Program-made: the position numbers and the translations under genes
Notes under the pieces: model-generated
What the model was told of the DNA's origin: nothing
The model's input: the letters and a program-made list of their open reading frames with translations, nothing else
Databases searched by the model: none
Shown: positions 1 to 6,128 of the stretch, in pieces
How positions within the stretch are numbered: position 1 is the stretch's first letter
How the letters are laid out: the number at the start of each line of letters is the position of its first letter
Origin: a virus
IMG/VR virus record: IMGVR_UViG_3300012930_000018
Location: 1 to 40,679 of that record
Strand: one strand, 5' to 3'
Length of the DNA: 40,679 bases

Positions 1-74
1 AGCGAAAATTCCTCGCCCTCATGGATAAAAGCAATCACGTCATTCCCGCCAAACTTTCGCATTTCGATTTTCAT
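1..74 (-). CDS. N-terminal fragment of unknown phage protein
   Basis: A reading frame starts at the ATG at 74-72 and runs off the left edge after 24 codons, beginning MKIEMRKFGGNDVI. Its start overlaps the terminase stop in an ATGA arrangement, so it is translationally coupled to the large terminase and belongs to the late operon. The fragment is too short to assign. The portal often follows the large terminase in podoviruses, but this N-terminus does not look like a portal start. Confidence 0.5.
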   Translation of the reverse strand, partial: MKIEMRKFGGNDVIAFIHEGEEFS

Positions 75-1342
75 CAGTACCCCGCGATCATGTCGAGTGG
101 TTCGTAATCGTGCGTCTCGATTTCCTCGGCAAACACCGGAACGGCAACCTGATCTATATAGGCGAGCGCGTCCACCAGGTCGTCATGCGCCTGCGGATTC
201 GGAAAATCCAAGAATTGCTCGATAAATTTAGTATTCCAGTCGGCTTTGCACAATGACACGCGCCCTTTTTCGAATCGGCCTTGTAGCGCCCACTGGATGC
301 GCTCCGCTTTATTGGTTTTTCCGTGGGTGACGGCCTCGACCCTCGGAAAAATGCCGTAAGTACGCATCTGTTCCTCCAAATACGGCATCACGGCGTTTTT
401 CAGCGCCCCATTTTCAATTCCGACGCACTTCGGGCGCTTCGCGCGGACCTCCATCAAGATCCGGGTCGCAGTTTCACGTACGTCCCACCGTCCGGAGTCG
501 ATATTCCCGACCCACCAACCGCCTTCGTGAACTTTCACCGAGACAATCACTGTTTCGTCGAGCTTCGCACCCGATCGGCCGCGATCAGAAAGCGATTTTT
601 CGAAGCCGGCGAGGTCGCAAGCCATGTACCAGTCGCCCTCTTCGGGCTCCAGCTCGTATTTCAGCCAGGATTCACGGAAAAGCCCGCCTTCGTATGCCTC
701 GAACGAGGCTTCCAGCTCGCGTCTTTCGATCGCGGAGGACTCGTGATAGTCCTCTTTGATCGCATCCAGCTCCGACGAGACCAAAAACGGGTTGTCTTTG
801 CTCTTGAACTGCCACGCGCGCCAGCCTGGAGCCACTTGCGCACGCTTGAAAAGCTCATAGAAGTGGTTTTTTCCCTTGGGCGTACCTATGAAGAGGGCTC
901 CGCCCTGGGCATCCATCAGCGCCGGGCGCACGATTTCTTTCCAGATGAACGGTTTCATGCTGGCGTACTCGTCCAGCACCGCGTAACCCATTGCGTCGCC
1001 ACGCAAGGCATCCGGATTGTCCGATCCGCACACGAAAATCTTCCGCTGATTCACCAGGCGACAAGTCGCGGTGTTCTCGTGATACCACTCGATCAAGCCC
1101 CCGTGCTCTGCCAGGCCCGCTATGCGGCGCAACGGGTCCCACACCAGGCGCTTTGCCTGCTCGAACGTAGGCGCGATGTAGTAGACGTTGGCCTCGCTCT
1201 TGATCTGGAGGCCGTACACGAGCATCTTGTAGATCGCCAGGCGTGTCTTACCCCATCGCCTACCGGCAGAAACCACCTTGAAGCGCGCCGGATCTTGAAA
1301 AACTTCGAGTTGCTGAGGGTGAAGGCTTACCTTAAAATCCAC
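74..1342 (-). CDS. terL: Terminase large subunit (DNA-packaging ATPase/nuclease)
   Basis: Motor of phage DNA packaging: it hydrolyses ATP to pump DNA into the prohead through the portal and cuts the concatemer. The 422-residue length is usual. Visible parts are Walker A GRRWGKT (aa 27-33), Walker B AVLDE (121-125), a coupling motif FIGTPKG (151-157), and a C-terminal RNase H-like nuclease with acidic residues near D243, E310 and the HDD..D cluster at 386-391. The start is GTG at 1342, preceded by a GGGAAAAG ribosome site. It reads leftward, and no small terminase is obvious directly upstream because a block of plus-strand genes lies there. The ATPase motifs make the call secure. Confidence 0.96.
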   Translation of the reverse strand: MDFKVSLHPQQLEVFQDPARFKVVSAGRRWGKTRLAIYKMLVYGLQIKSEANVYYIAPTFEQAKRLVWDPLRRIAGLAEHGGLIEWYHENTATCRLVNQRKIFVCGSDNPDALRGDAMGYAVLDEYASMKPFIWKEIVRPALMDAQGGALFIGTPKGKNHFYELFKRAQVAPGWRAWQFKSKDNPFLVSSELDAIKEDYHESSAIERRELEASFEAYEGGLFRESWLKYELEPEEGDWYMACDLAGFEKSLSDRGRSGAKLDETVIVSVKVHEGGWWVGNIDSGRWDVRETATRILMEVRAKRPKCVGIENGALKNAVMPYLEEQMRTYGIFPRVEAVTHGKTNKAERIQWALQGRFEKGRVSLCKADWNTKFIEQFLDFPNPQAHDDLVDALAYIDQVAVPVFAEEIETHDYEPLDMIAGY

Positions 1343-1364
1343 TTTTCCCTACCGGGGTCCTCGC

Positions 1365-1700
1365 ATGGCTACCGATGACGAGATCAAACGCCGTATTCGC
1401 AAGGCCGCGATCGCAGGCCGCATCGTGATCGCCCCGCAAGATGGCATCCAGCAGTTCGGGCCCCTCGCTCAACAATTCCTGAAGAACGTTTTCGGCTGCG
1501 AGGGCGCGCTCATCACGGATGAATCCTCGCTTTCAGACTTTTTGCCGCATCCTGTTGTCGGCCGGCTCGCGCGGATCTCAGCTCGACTCAGTATGTATAA
1601 CGCGATCCATGAACACTATGGCGTGGATGCGAGGCAATGCACCTACATACTCGACGTGCTGCGCCTGATCGAGGCGCGGCGCGCAGCAAAGGTTCACTGA
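1365..1700 (+). CDS. Hypothetical phage protein, 111 aa
   Basis: First of four tightly packed rightward genes lying between the terminase and the next leftward genes. The 111-residue product begins MATDDEIKRRIRKAA and is mixed alpha-helical with no signal peptide or cysteine motif; no family was recognised. It starts only 22 bases from the divergent terminase start, and that gap contains CCCTACCGGGGTCC, resembling the CTACCGG ribosome-site motif seen elsewhere in this genome. A start at 1365 is the natural choice. Promoters for both directions must lie in or very near this short gap or inside the opposing gene. Confidence 0.75.
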   Translation: MATDDEIKRRIRKAAIAGRIVIAPQDGIQQFGPLAQQFLKNVFGCEGALITDESSLSDFLPHPVVGRLARISARLSMYNAIHEHYGVDARQCTYILDVLRLIEARRAAKVH

Positions 1701-1701
1701 A

Positions 1702-1773
1702 ATGACCCTGCTACAGCTTTTGCCGGTCTATCTCGCGGTTGCCCTCTACATCATCTTGGTGCTGACGCAATGA
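1702..1773 (+). CDS. 23-aa membrane peptide
   Basis: A very short frame beginning MTLLQLLPVYLAVALYI, almost wholly hydrophobic and long enough for one membrane span. It sits between two real genes: it starts 1 base after the previous stop, and its own stop overlaps the next start as ATGA at 1770-1773. The tight coupling, rather than the length, is the evidence that it is translated. Function unknown; an inner-membrane peptide acting in lysogeny, exclusion or lysis is possible but not shown. Confidence 0.55.
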   Translation: MTLLQLLPVYLAVALYIILVLTQ

Positions 1774-1964
1774 GAAACACTCATCTGCGCCGCGAAAATT
1801 CCCTCGGCCTGGGGCGCTGCACGCTACGCTTTCATGTCGTGGACAAAAACGGCTGGGCGTATCTGTGCGGCTGTATGCCCGCGATCCGGCTCGGGGATCG
1901 CATCTTCATGCCTGGGCAAAGATACGGCCGCTATCGGAGAATCCCATGTGGCATGCGTTCCTAG
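1770..1964 (+). CDS. Hypothetical protein, 64 aa
   Basis: A 64-residue basic protein with two close cysteines (YLCGCMP). Its start overlaps the preceding membrane-peptide stop (ATGA), and it overlaps the start of the next gene at 1946. The sequence LRFHVVDKNGWAYLCG reads like a compact beta-rich fold, but no family was recognised. Position and coupling support translation. Confidence 0.6.
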   Translation: MRNTHLRRENSLGLGRCTLRFHVVDKNGWAYLCGCMPAIRLGDRIFMPGQRYGRYRRIPCGMRS

Positions 1965-2077
1965 ACGACCTTGCTTTCTGGATCTTTCTGCTGCTCCTGC
2001 TAGCCATCGTCCATTTCGCAGTAGACGGCGGGAGGCGAAAGGGCCACGATCGGTCGCGTAGATGGTTTGACGATTAA
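1946..2077 (+). CDS. Small single-pass membrane protein, 43 aa
   Basis: The product begins MWHAFLDDLAF, has one strongly hydrophobic span (about aa 12-27, FWIFLLLLLAIVHFAV) and a basic Arg/Lys-rich tail, predicting an inner-membrane protein with a cytoplasmic C-terminus. The start at 1946 follows CTATCGGAGA, a close match to this phage's usual ribosome site. Its TAA overlaps the stop of the convergent gene at 2074 by 3-4 bases, closing the rightward cassette. Function unknown. Confidence 0.65.
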   Translation: MWHAFLDDLAFWIFLLLLLAIVHFAVDGGRRKGHDRSRRWFDD

Positions 2078-2253
2078 TATCCTCTCGGCTTTTTCGCCCG
2101 CAGCATGCGCGCTTGCTGGCCTGTCGCGCCCGAAGCGTGGCTCATGCGGTTCGTGTATTCCTGAAAAGGCGTGGGCAGGCCCGTGGGCGTGCCGAGCTGG
2201 TCATGAAACGCTCCGCGTACTGCCAGAGCCGGGTTCATTTTCCTGCGCTTCAT
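2074..2253 (-). CDS. Small basic phage protein, 59 aa
   Basis: Starts MKRRKMNPALAVRGAF, with the ATG overlapping the stop of the upstream gene (ATGA at 2250-2253), so the two are coupled. Rich in Arg, Gln and Gly and lacking hydrophobic stretches. The position just before the terminase on the late strand, although separated from it by the opposing cassette 1365-2077, suggests a minor virion or packaging-associated role. No family was recognised with confidence. Confidence 0.65.
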   Translation of the reverse strand: MKRRKMNPALAVRGAFHDQLGTPTGLPTPFQEYTNRMSHASGATGQQARMLRAKKPRGY

Positions 2254-2636
2254 GTCGTGACCTCCGGTTCCTGTTCGATGACAAGCTTCTCTTCCTTGCC
2301 GCGCGCCATCTCGACCACGATGCGGATGCCGCTGCCGTCGATAGGTCCGCGCGTCTTTCCATCCCGGACCAAGGTTTCGACCACGAGCTTGCACGCGGCG
2401 AAATTGTCCTTGTGCTCAGGATCTCGCACGATCTCGCCAATACGAGTAATCGCAGCCGGAAAGTGCTTGGACAGACGGGTAAGAACCGGGACGGTCCATT
2501 GCTGGATTGACCCGGCCGGCCACTTGCGCGTGGTGCTCTTGACGTACCTATTGCCGGCACTCGCAACAGGCGAGGCTACCCCACTCGCTTTACTTCCCGG
2601 AGGTTGTGAGCTGGTGGGAGCTTGAAGTGTATCCAC
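2250..2636 (-). CDS. Conserved-looking phage protein, possible small-terminase candidate
   Basis: The well-structured part begins near RKWPAGSIQQW and includes HKDNFAACKLVVETLV and a beta-rich C-terminus ending in EEKLVIEQEPEVTT. The start is uncertain: there is no ATG in frame inside the gap, and the GTG at 2636 overlaps the upstream gene by 47 bases without a clear ribosome site. It lies upstream of the terminase on the same strand, where a small terminase would be expected, but I see no helix-turn-helix motif. That role is inference from position only. Confidence 0.6.
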   Translation of the reverse strand: MDTLQAPTSSQPPGSKASGVASPVASAGNRYVKSTTRKWPAGSIQQWTVPVLTRLSKHFPAAITRIGEIVRDPEHKDNFAACKLVVETLVRDGKTRGPIDGSGIRIVVEMARGKEEKLVIEQEPEVTT

Positions 2637-2787
2637 TGGTCGCGGGCGTGATCGACTTGTCCGGGTTGACCTTGTAGAGCGTCGGGGACGCACCGGTAGG
2701 GGACATGCCTTTTTGCGCCCCGCCCTGTTGGTCGCTACGCTGGGTGACGGTTTGCAACTCTTGATACGCTGCTTTTGCTTCCTTCAT
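2590..2787 (-). CDS. Small hydrophilic protein, 65 aa
   Basis: Begins MKEAKAAYQELQTVTQ after a good AAGGAA ribosome site. The N-terminal third is helical; the rest is Ser/Thr/Gly/Pro-rich and probably disordered. It is the first gene of the small leftward cluster 2787-2074 and starts in the divergent gap shared with the rightward membrane gene at 2888. No family recognised. Confidence 0.65.
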   Translation of the reverse strand: MKEAKAAYQELQTVTQRSDQQGGAQKGMSPTGASPTLYKVNPDKSITPATSGYTSSSHQLTTSGK

Positions 2788-2805
2788 GACGTTCCTTTCC
2801 AGGGG

Positions 2806-2833
2806 TTGCAAATACTGTTAGTCCCGGTATAAG
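2806..2833 (+). promoter_or_regulatory. Sigma70-type promoter candidate
   Basis: TTGCAA (2806-2811), a 16-base spacer and TATAAG (2828-2833, within TATAAGAT) make a good match to a housekeeping promoter. It would drive the membrane gene at 2888 and any RNA downstream to the terminator at 3187-3214. Confidence 0.5.
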
Positions 2834-2887
2834 ATGCCGGTCCTTTCCTACTCTTGAGGTAACTGCTAGTGAAGTGCGGGGTGAATC

Positions 2888-3088
2888 ATGTTGACCGAAT
2901 TCATGATCTTCGCGGCGTTCTACGCCGTGGCGCTCGTGGGTCACGCCCTGCACACCCGCAAGGATGCCGGCGCGGCCCATCGCTTCGCGCTCATCGCGGC
3001 CGTGCTCGCGAAGGCGCTCTCAGCCGCCCTGCACGAGTACGCGGTACACTTCCTGGTGTATTCGGGCTACGTGCTGCGCTCGCACTGA
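2888..3088 (+). CDS. Two-span membrane protein, 66 aa
   Basis: The product, beginning MLTEFMIFAAFYAVALVGHAL, has one hydrophobic segment at about aa 5-20 and a second at about 33-60, separated by a charged loop with HTRKD. It is transcribed alone from the candidate promoter at 2806-2833. The ribosome site is weak (GCGGGGTG). The size and topology would suit a holin or a superinfection-exclusion protein, but nothing specific supports either; it lies far from other lysis candidates. Confidence 0.65.
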   Translation: MLTEFMIFAAFYAVALVGHALHTRKDAGAAHRFALIAAVLAKALSAALHEYAVHFLVYSGYVLRSH

Positions 3089-3091
3089 ACA

Positions 3092-3214
3092 GGAACCGCT
3101 ACACCGCGCAGTAAGCGCTTCGGGCTCGATCCGGAATTTCCCTCCCTGGTCGAGCGCGGGCGGTTCTGCGGTTCCTTCCGGCCTTAAGGGCTACTTCGGT
3201 AGCCCTCTTTTTTT
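3092..3214 (+). ncRNA. Candidate structured RNA or 3' UTR ending in a terminator
   Basis: Nested complementary segments surround a non-coding stretch: GGAACCGC (3092-3099) with GCGGTTCC (3168-3175), CCGCGC (3104-3109) with GCGCGG (3154-3159), and CTCGA (3125-3129) with TCGAG (3150-3154). A strong terminator hairpin follows. The RNA could be a processed 3' UTR of the 2888 gene or an independent small RNA. The structure was seen by eye only. Confidence 0.35.
3187..3214 (+). terminator. Rho-independent terminator
   Basis: AGGGCTAC, a TTCG tetraloop and GTAGCCCT (3187-3206) are followed by CTTTTTTT. It ends rightward transcription from 2888 and overlaps the 3' end of the convergent secreted-protein gene at 3191. 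Confidence 0.85.
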
Positions 3215-3418
3215 CATGCAGCGCTCGTAGGCTTGGGCCTGCTTGTCCAGGACCTCGGCCGGATGCTTTACCGGCGTGCGCACGGCCTGCTCGCGACAAG
3301 CTTTCCTTACCTGAGCCTCCCAGCGTTCGATCGCCACTTTCTGAGCTGCGCTGATCTGGCCGTAAGAGATCCCGATCGAGCACAGGAGAACTAGAACGCT
3401 TGCGGCGAGGTTACGCAT
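3191..3418 (-). CDS. Small secreted protein with Sec signal peptide, 75 aa
   Basis: The N-terminus MRNLAASVLVLLCSIGISYG is a classic Sec signal (basic start, hydrophobic core, cleavage probably after SYG). A mature part of about 55 residues follows with two cysteines (KACRE and YERCMKK) that could form a disulphide. Cys13 lies inside the hydrophobic core without a proper lipobox, so a lipoprotein is less likely. The ribosome site AAGGGAAATTTC is good, and a perfect 16-base palindrome sits just upstream. It is transcribed alone against its neighbours, typical of a lysogenic-conversion or moron gene. Function unknown. Confidence 0.75.
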   Translation of the reverse strand: MRNLAASVLVLLCSIGISYGQISAAQKVAIERWEAQVRKACREQAVRTPVKHPAEVLDKQAQAYERCMKKRGLPK

Positions 3419-3437
3419 GAAATTTCCCTTTTTTCAC

Positions 3438-3453
3438 CAGGCTGTAGCCTGGT
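3438..3453. promoter_or_regulatory. Perfect 16-base palindrome, operator candidate
   Basis: CCAGGCT-GT-AGCCTGG is a 7-base perfect inverted repeat with a 2-base centre, 20 bases upstream of the secreted-protein start at 3418. Its position between promoter and start suits a dimeric repressor site, or a stem-loop in the mRNA leader. Confidence 0.35.
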
Positions 3454-3470
3454 TCTGAGCGGGCCCGGAC

Positions 3471-3494
3471 CAGGACGGAGCCTGGTTTTTCCTT
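3471..3494 (+). terminator. Weak terminator-like hairpin
   Basis: CCAGG (3471-3475) and CCTGG (3482-3486) flank a six-base loop and are followed by TTTTTCCTTTT. The stem is short, so termination would be partial. The rest of 3495-3802 holds no convincing gene except the repeats listed below. Confidence 0.3.
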
Positions 3495-3582
3495 TTGGTG
3501 GGCCTGTGATGGTGTACCGGCACATTGCGGGTGCGGAGAGCCCCTCCCCCCCTATCAAAACCCGCTAAAGCATTCCTAATTC

Positions 3583-3630
3583 CGCGTCTAAACGCGCTAC
3601 GGGAGGCGAGCGGGTCAAGTGCGGGTCAAG
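3583..3630. repeat. Hairpin plus paired GGGTCAAG repeats
   Basis: CGCGTCTAAACGCG (3583-3596) is a 5-bp stem with a CTAA loop. It is followed by two copies of GGGTCAAG at 3612-3619 and 3623-3630, 11 bases apart. The hairpin recurs, inverted, at 7306-7319 next to another GGTCAAG. GGGTCAG arrays also flank the attP core near 21.3-21.5 kb. The paired spacing suggests protein binding on one DNA face; the role is unknown. Confidence 0.5.
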
Positions 3631-3802
3631 TCTGCTGTACCTGCGCGCAATGCTCTGATCTAGCTAGGCTATTCGGTGACCGCGAGAGGGATGATAACCC
3701 TTGCGCATCTATGCCGCATTGCACAATCCGGATTTCCCGGGCAGCGTCCAGGACGCCGACAGTGTGATTAAACGCGCGGCCGTGATTGCCGATAGCTACC
3801 GG

Positions 3803-3955
3803 TCAACCCGCACGAGATCGCTTGGCCTTGGGCGGTCTACCGGTAGCCAAAGCCTGTCCGGTAGCACGCTGGCAGATTCGCGCAGCGCTGGCCTTGCTAC
3901 GTCCTTGCCTGCGCACGTCCTGGTAGCACTTGTCCACCTTTGAGCCCTTGGGCAT
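3803..3955 (-). CDS. Small phage protein of the GSKVDK...ATGQALATG type, 50 aa
   Basis: The product starts MPKGSKVDKCYQDVRRQG and contains SKASAARICQRATGQALATG before a basic tail. Short proteins of this pattern are widespread in phages and are uncharacterised. The ATG at 3955 has a GAGGAT ribosome site nine bases upstream and is preferred to the ATG at 3988. The opposite strand here is open too but looks like a shadow. Confidence 0.7.
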   Translation of the reverse strand: MPKGSKVDKCYQDVRRQGRSKASAARICQRATGQALATGRPPKAKRSRAG

Positions 3956-3981
3956 GCCGCTATCCTCATAGCAGATTACTG

Positions 3982-4009
3982 TTGACACTGGTCTTAGTTG
4001 GAGTATCCT
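3982..4009 (+). promoter_or_regulatory. Sigma70-type promoter for the 4043 operon
   Basis: TTGACA (3982-3987), a 16-base spacer and TATCCT (4004-4009). The resulting short leader ends in TCAACCCTACCGGGAGA and the start at 4043. The perfect -35 box makes this one of the best promoters in the window. Confidence 0.6.
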
Positions 4010-4042
4010 GGAGTCTGCATCTCAACCCTACCGGGAGAACAC

Positions 4043-4723
4043 ATGCAGACCTATACACACGAAGCCTATATTCACGCGGTCCGGGAAATAGCGGCCGCAC
4101 GCATTCCAGAATCGGAACGCGCGCCACTATTCGAAATCAAGCTTGTCTACGGATCAGGCAGACTCGGCACACGCGGGACCACGTACTTTGGATGCTGGAA
4201 AAACGGTCACCCGACTGACGCGCACCCGTTCGTGGAAGTCTGCGCATTCGGGGAAGAGTCTCCTGTCCAAGTCGCAGGCACCACGATTCATGAGCTTGCC
4301 CATGTTCTCGCGGGTCCATCTGCCGGACATGGTGCCGACTGGCATGCTGCTTGCGCGCGCCTTGGACTGTGCAAGGTGCAAGCCGCTGGTACGAATTACG
4401 TCCCGGAATGCTTTGACGCTGACGTGTGGCAGGCCATCCAGGCTTTGCCTGTTCCTGCCGATGGTCGGCCGACTGGATCAAGCAACCTATCAGGCGCGCC
4501 TGTAGGCTTGCCCTTGCAATTGAAACTCCGTCCTTGCGGCGCTGGTATTGGCACACGCGGAGGAAAGTCTCACGGTATCGGCTCAGGTTCACGCTTGCGC
4601 AAATTCGCTTGCGATTGCGGCGTCATCGCACGGGTAGCACGCGACGATTTCCGCGCGGTCTGTACCCTGTGCAATTCGGCCTTTCATCCTTCAGCCGCGC
4701 AATCGCGCAAGGCGGCATCATGA
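4043..4723 (+). CDS. SprT-like zinc metallopeptidase, 226 aa
   Basis: The HELAH motif at aa 83-87 with a nearby GHGADWH gives the zinc-binding HExxH site of SprT-family peptidases. The C-terminal part carries CDCG and CTLC pairs, matching the family's zinc ribbon. Cellular relatives (Spartan/SprTN) degrade DNA-protein crosslinks; in phage the substrate is unknown. The start at 4043 follows CTACCGGGAG six bases upstream, and the longer frame upstream of it has no ribosome site. It is first in a three-gene operon with ATGA overlaps. The family call is strong, the role inferred. Confidence 0.85.
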   Translation: MQTYTHEAYIHAVREIAAARIPESERAPLFEIKLVYGSGRLGTRGTTYFGCWKNGHPTDAHPFVEVCAFGEESPVQVAGTTIHELAHVLAGPSAGHGADWHAACARLGLCKVQAAGTNYVPECFDADVWQAIQALPVPADGRPTGSSNLSGAPVGLPLQLKLRPCGAGIGTRGGKSHGIGSGSRLRKFACDCGVIARVARDDFRAVCTLCNSAFHPSAAQSRKAAS

Positions 4724-5133
4724 GACACAATCGCGAGGACTACGCAAAACTGCGCCCATGCGAGGAAATCGAGCAGCACGAGTGGGCAAAGCTTGAACGG
4801 GCAAGGCGTACTATAGACCCGCGCAAACTCGCAGCGCTCACGCCTGGATGGTTAAAAGCGCATCTGCGCGCAGGGTTACCGCCAGCACGCGCAGTCTTTG
4901 ACATGCGCACTTACGTTCCCTTCGCGGGAACGCGACAAGCGGCCGATACGCGCAAGGCATCAGACTTCCCGCAATGGGACGAGGATTCTATGACCATTGC
5001 GGAGTATGTCAGGCAATGCGAAGCGGTTTGGACGTTGACGCACGTTCCCAATTACTGCGATGGTCGCCCGGAATATCGGGACCATAACGGCATACGCGAA
5101 ATGCCCGAAGTAGGCGACATGGTGACCGCATGA
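4720..5133 (+). CDS. Hypothetical phage protein, 137 aa
   Basis: Begins MRHNREDYAKLRPCEEIEQH; the start overlaps the protease stop (ATGA). The first half is charged and helical, the second contains MTIAEYVRQCEAVW and ends in GDMVTA. Two cysteines in the second half (RQCEA, NYCDG) do not form a clear zinc motif. Cotranscribed with the SprT-like gene and the next small gene. No family recognised. Confidence 0.7.
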   Translation: MRHNREDYAKLRPCEEIEQHEWAKLERARRTIDPRKLAALTPGWLKAHLRAGLPPARAVFDMRTYVPFAGTRQAADTRKASDFPQWDEDSMTIAEYVRQCEAVWTLTHVPNYCDGRPEYRDHNGIREMPEVGDMVTA

Positions 5134-5297
5134 ATACGCCCATGCCGCTAGATGACGCAAAGCTTTCCGCGTGGCTCTATCAGCAATGGGCGCGCGAACT
5201 GCGCGAGATTGAGGCTCGCAAATACGCCTACCCGCTCGATTACACGCGCGCTGCAATCCTGCGCTCTAGCATGCGCGCAGAACAAGGAGGATGCTAG
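5130..5297 (+). CDS. Small protein, 55 aa
   Basis: A short gene starting MNTPMPLDDAKLSAWLYQQW and ending in RAEQGGC, coupled to the upstream gene by an ATGA overlap at 5130-5133. It is helical with several Arg/Glu pairs, suggesting a coiled or partner-binding helix. Last gene of the 4043-5297 operon; the first compound leader follows directly. Function unknown. Confidence 0.65.
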   Translation: MNTPMPLDDAKLSAWLYQQWARELREIEARKYAYPLDYTRAAILRSSMRAEQGGC

Positions 5298-5308
5298 ATC
5301 GCAACCCT

Positions 5309-5365
5309 AAGCGCATCGGGATCGGTGCGCTTTCAGGTGCAATCTCGCACCATAACCTACCGGAG
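5309..5365 (+). promoter_or_regulatory. Compound leader element 1 (two hairpins plus ribosome site)
   Basis: Stem 1 is AAGCGCA (5309-5315) with TGCGCTT (5326-5332), followed by one more T, so it is terminator-like. Stem 2 is GGTGC (5336-5340), loop AATCTC, GCACC (5347-5351). The ribosome site CTACCGGAG (5357-5365) lies 7 bases before the ATG at 5373. The same order recurs before 5635, 6129 and 6670. Confidence 0.7.
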
Positions 5366-5372
5366 AACATCC

Positions 5373-5555
5373 ATGCATAACGTTGAAATGAAAGTCACCG
5401 GGCAAACGCTCACGCTCACCGTCGATTTGTCCAAACCGGGCAGTATGTCCCGCACGGGCAAAAGCATGGTGGTCGCATCAACGGAAGGGAACGTGACCGT
5501 TCCCGGAAAGCCTGATTTCAAGATCGGGCTCAACCTGTACACGCCACGCGCTTAA
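5373..5555 (+). CDS. Small beta-rich protein, 60 aa
   Basis: Begins MHNVEMKVTGQTLTLTVDLS, with alternating polar and hydrophobic residues typical of a small beta-barrel, and ends in KIGLNLYTPRA. The start at 5373 is fixed by the CTACCGGAG ribosome site of leader element 1; upstream codons would run through the leader hairpin. Phage proteins that start MHNVEMKV and carry LTIxVDL occur in many proteobacterial phages as uncharacterised proteins (recollection, not a search). Confidence 0.75.
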   Translation: MHNVEMKVTGQTLTLTVDLSKPGSMSRTGKSMVVASTEGNVTVPGKPDFKIGLNLYTPRA

Positions 5556-5564
5556 TGCAGCCCG

Positions 5565-5626
5565 AAGCGCGTTTATACGTGTAAGCGCGCTTTAGGGTGC
5601 AATCGGCACCGCAACCCTTACCGGGA
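5565..5626 (+). promoter_or_regulatory. Compound leader element 2
   Basis: Stem 1 AAGCGCG (5565-5571) pairs with CGCGCTT (5586-5592). Stem 2 is GGTGC (5596-5600), loop AATCG, GCACC (5606-5610). The ribosome site CTTACCGGGAG precedes the ATG at 5635. An alternative pairing AGGGT (5594-5598) with ACCCT (5614-5618) could compete with stem 2. Confidence 0.7.
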
Positions 5627-5634
5627 GACTCAAA

Positions 5635-5889
5635 ATGTCAAGGCGCTATTCAGACGCACTCGCAATACAGCAAGGCGCATGCAACCCTTCGGGCATCGCG
5701 CTATCCATCGCTGACGCATGCAAGGAAATCCGGAGCGAACCCGGACACACTGGCACCGATCAGATAACTTCCGATCCGGCCGTCAGGCTCATGGTTCACC
5801 AGCTCGCGCACCTATGCCGTGCGAACGATCACCAGGTTGCGGGAACGGCATACTGCGAGCTTACGCAACTCTGCCGGGAGCGCGCATGA
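5635..5889 (+). CDS. Hypothetical phage protein, 84 aa
   Basis: Starts MSRRYSDALAIQQGACNPSG; helical, with several cysteines and histidines (QGACNPSG, QLAHLCRAND, AYCELTQLC). The pattern of an N-terminal CNPSG and a later VHQLAHLC is shared by many small proteobacterial phage proteins of unknown function. Preceded by leader element 2 and overlapping the next gene by ATGA at 5886-5889. Confidence 0.75.
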   Translation: MSRRYSDALAIQQGACNPSGIALSIADACKEIRSEPGHTGTDQITSDPAVRLMVHQLAHLCRANDHQVAGTAYCELTQLCRERA

Positions 5890-6059
5890 ACGATAAAGAC
5901 CGCGAGGACTGGATCAACAACGATGAGGACCTATATCGCTGGATGAGGGATGAAACGCGGGTGTCCTCATTCCGTGGCGGCATGCGCGAATTCATCCGGC
6001 AGAATCGCATCGCTATCGACGCGCACATCCGGGAGAGGCTGAATCAAAAACCGAGATGA
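5886..6059 (+). CDS. Small charged protein, 57 aa
   Basis: Begins MNDKDREDWINNDEDLYRWM: a very acidic N-terminus followed by a basic helical C-terminus (MREFIRQNRIAIDAHI). Coupled to the upstream gene with a CCGGGAG ribosome site inside that gene's end. The charge split suggests a small binding or regulatory protein; no family recognised. Confidence 0.7.
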   Translation: MNDKDREDWINNDEDLYRWMRDETRVSSFRGGMREFIRQNRIAIDAHIRERLNQKPR

Positions 6060-6066
6060 TACCTAG

Positions 6067-6120
6067 CAGCGCATGCACGCGCGTGCGCTGTAGGGTGCAA
6101 TCTCGCACCTACTACCGGAG
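6067..6120 (+). promoter_or_regulatory. Compound leader element 3
   Basis: Stem 1 CAGCGCA (6067-6073) pairs with TGCGCTG (6084-6090). Stem 2 GGTGC (6094-6098), loop AATCTC, GCACC (6105-6109). Ribosome site CTACCGGAG (6112-6120), 8 bases before the ATG at 6129. Same layout and same loop as element 1. Confidence 0.7.
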
Positions 6121-6128
6121 AAAAAATC

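Noticed and set aside
323-1378. 351-residue open frame antisense to the terminase
   Set aside because: It mirrors the terminase codons, lacks a ribosome site and has no recognisable domain; the leftward frame carries all ATPase and nuclease motifs.
3701-3943. 80-residue frame starting at a TTG on the plus strand
   Set aside because: Weak start signal and half of it is antisense to the better-supported gene 3803-3955. The first third could be a decayed gene but cannot be shown.
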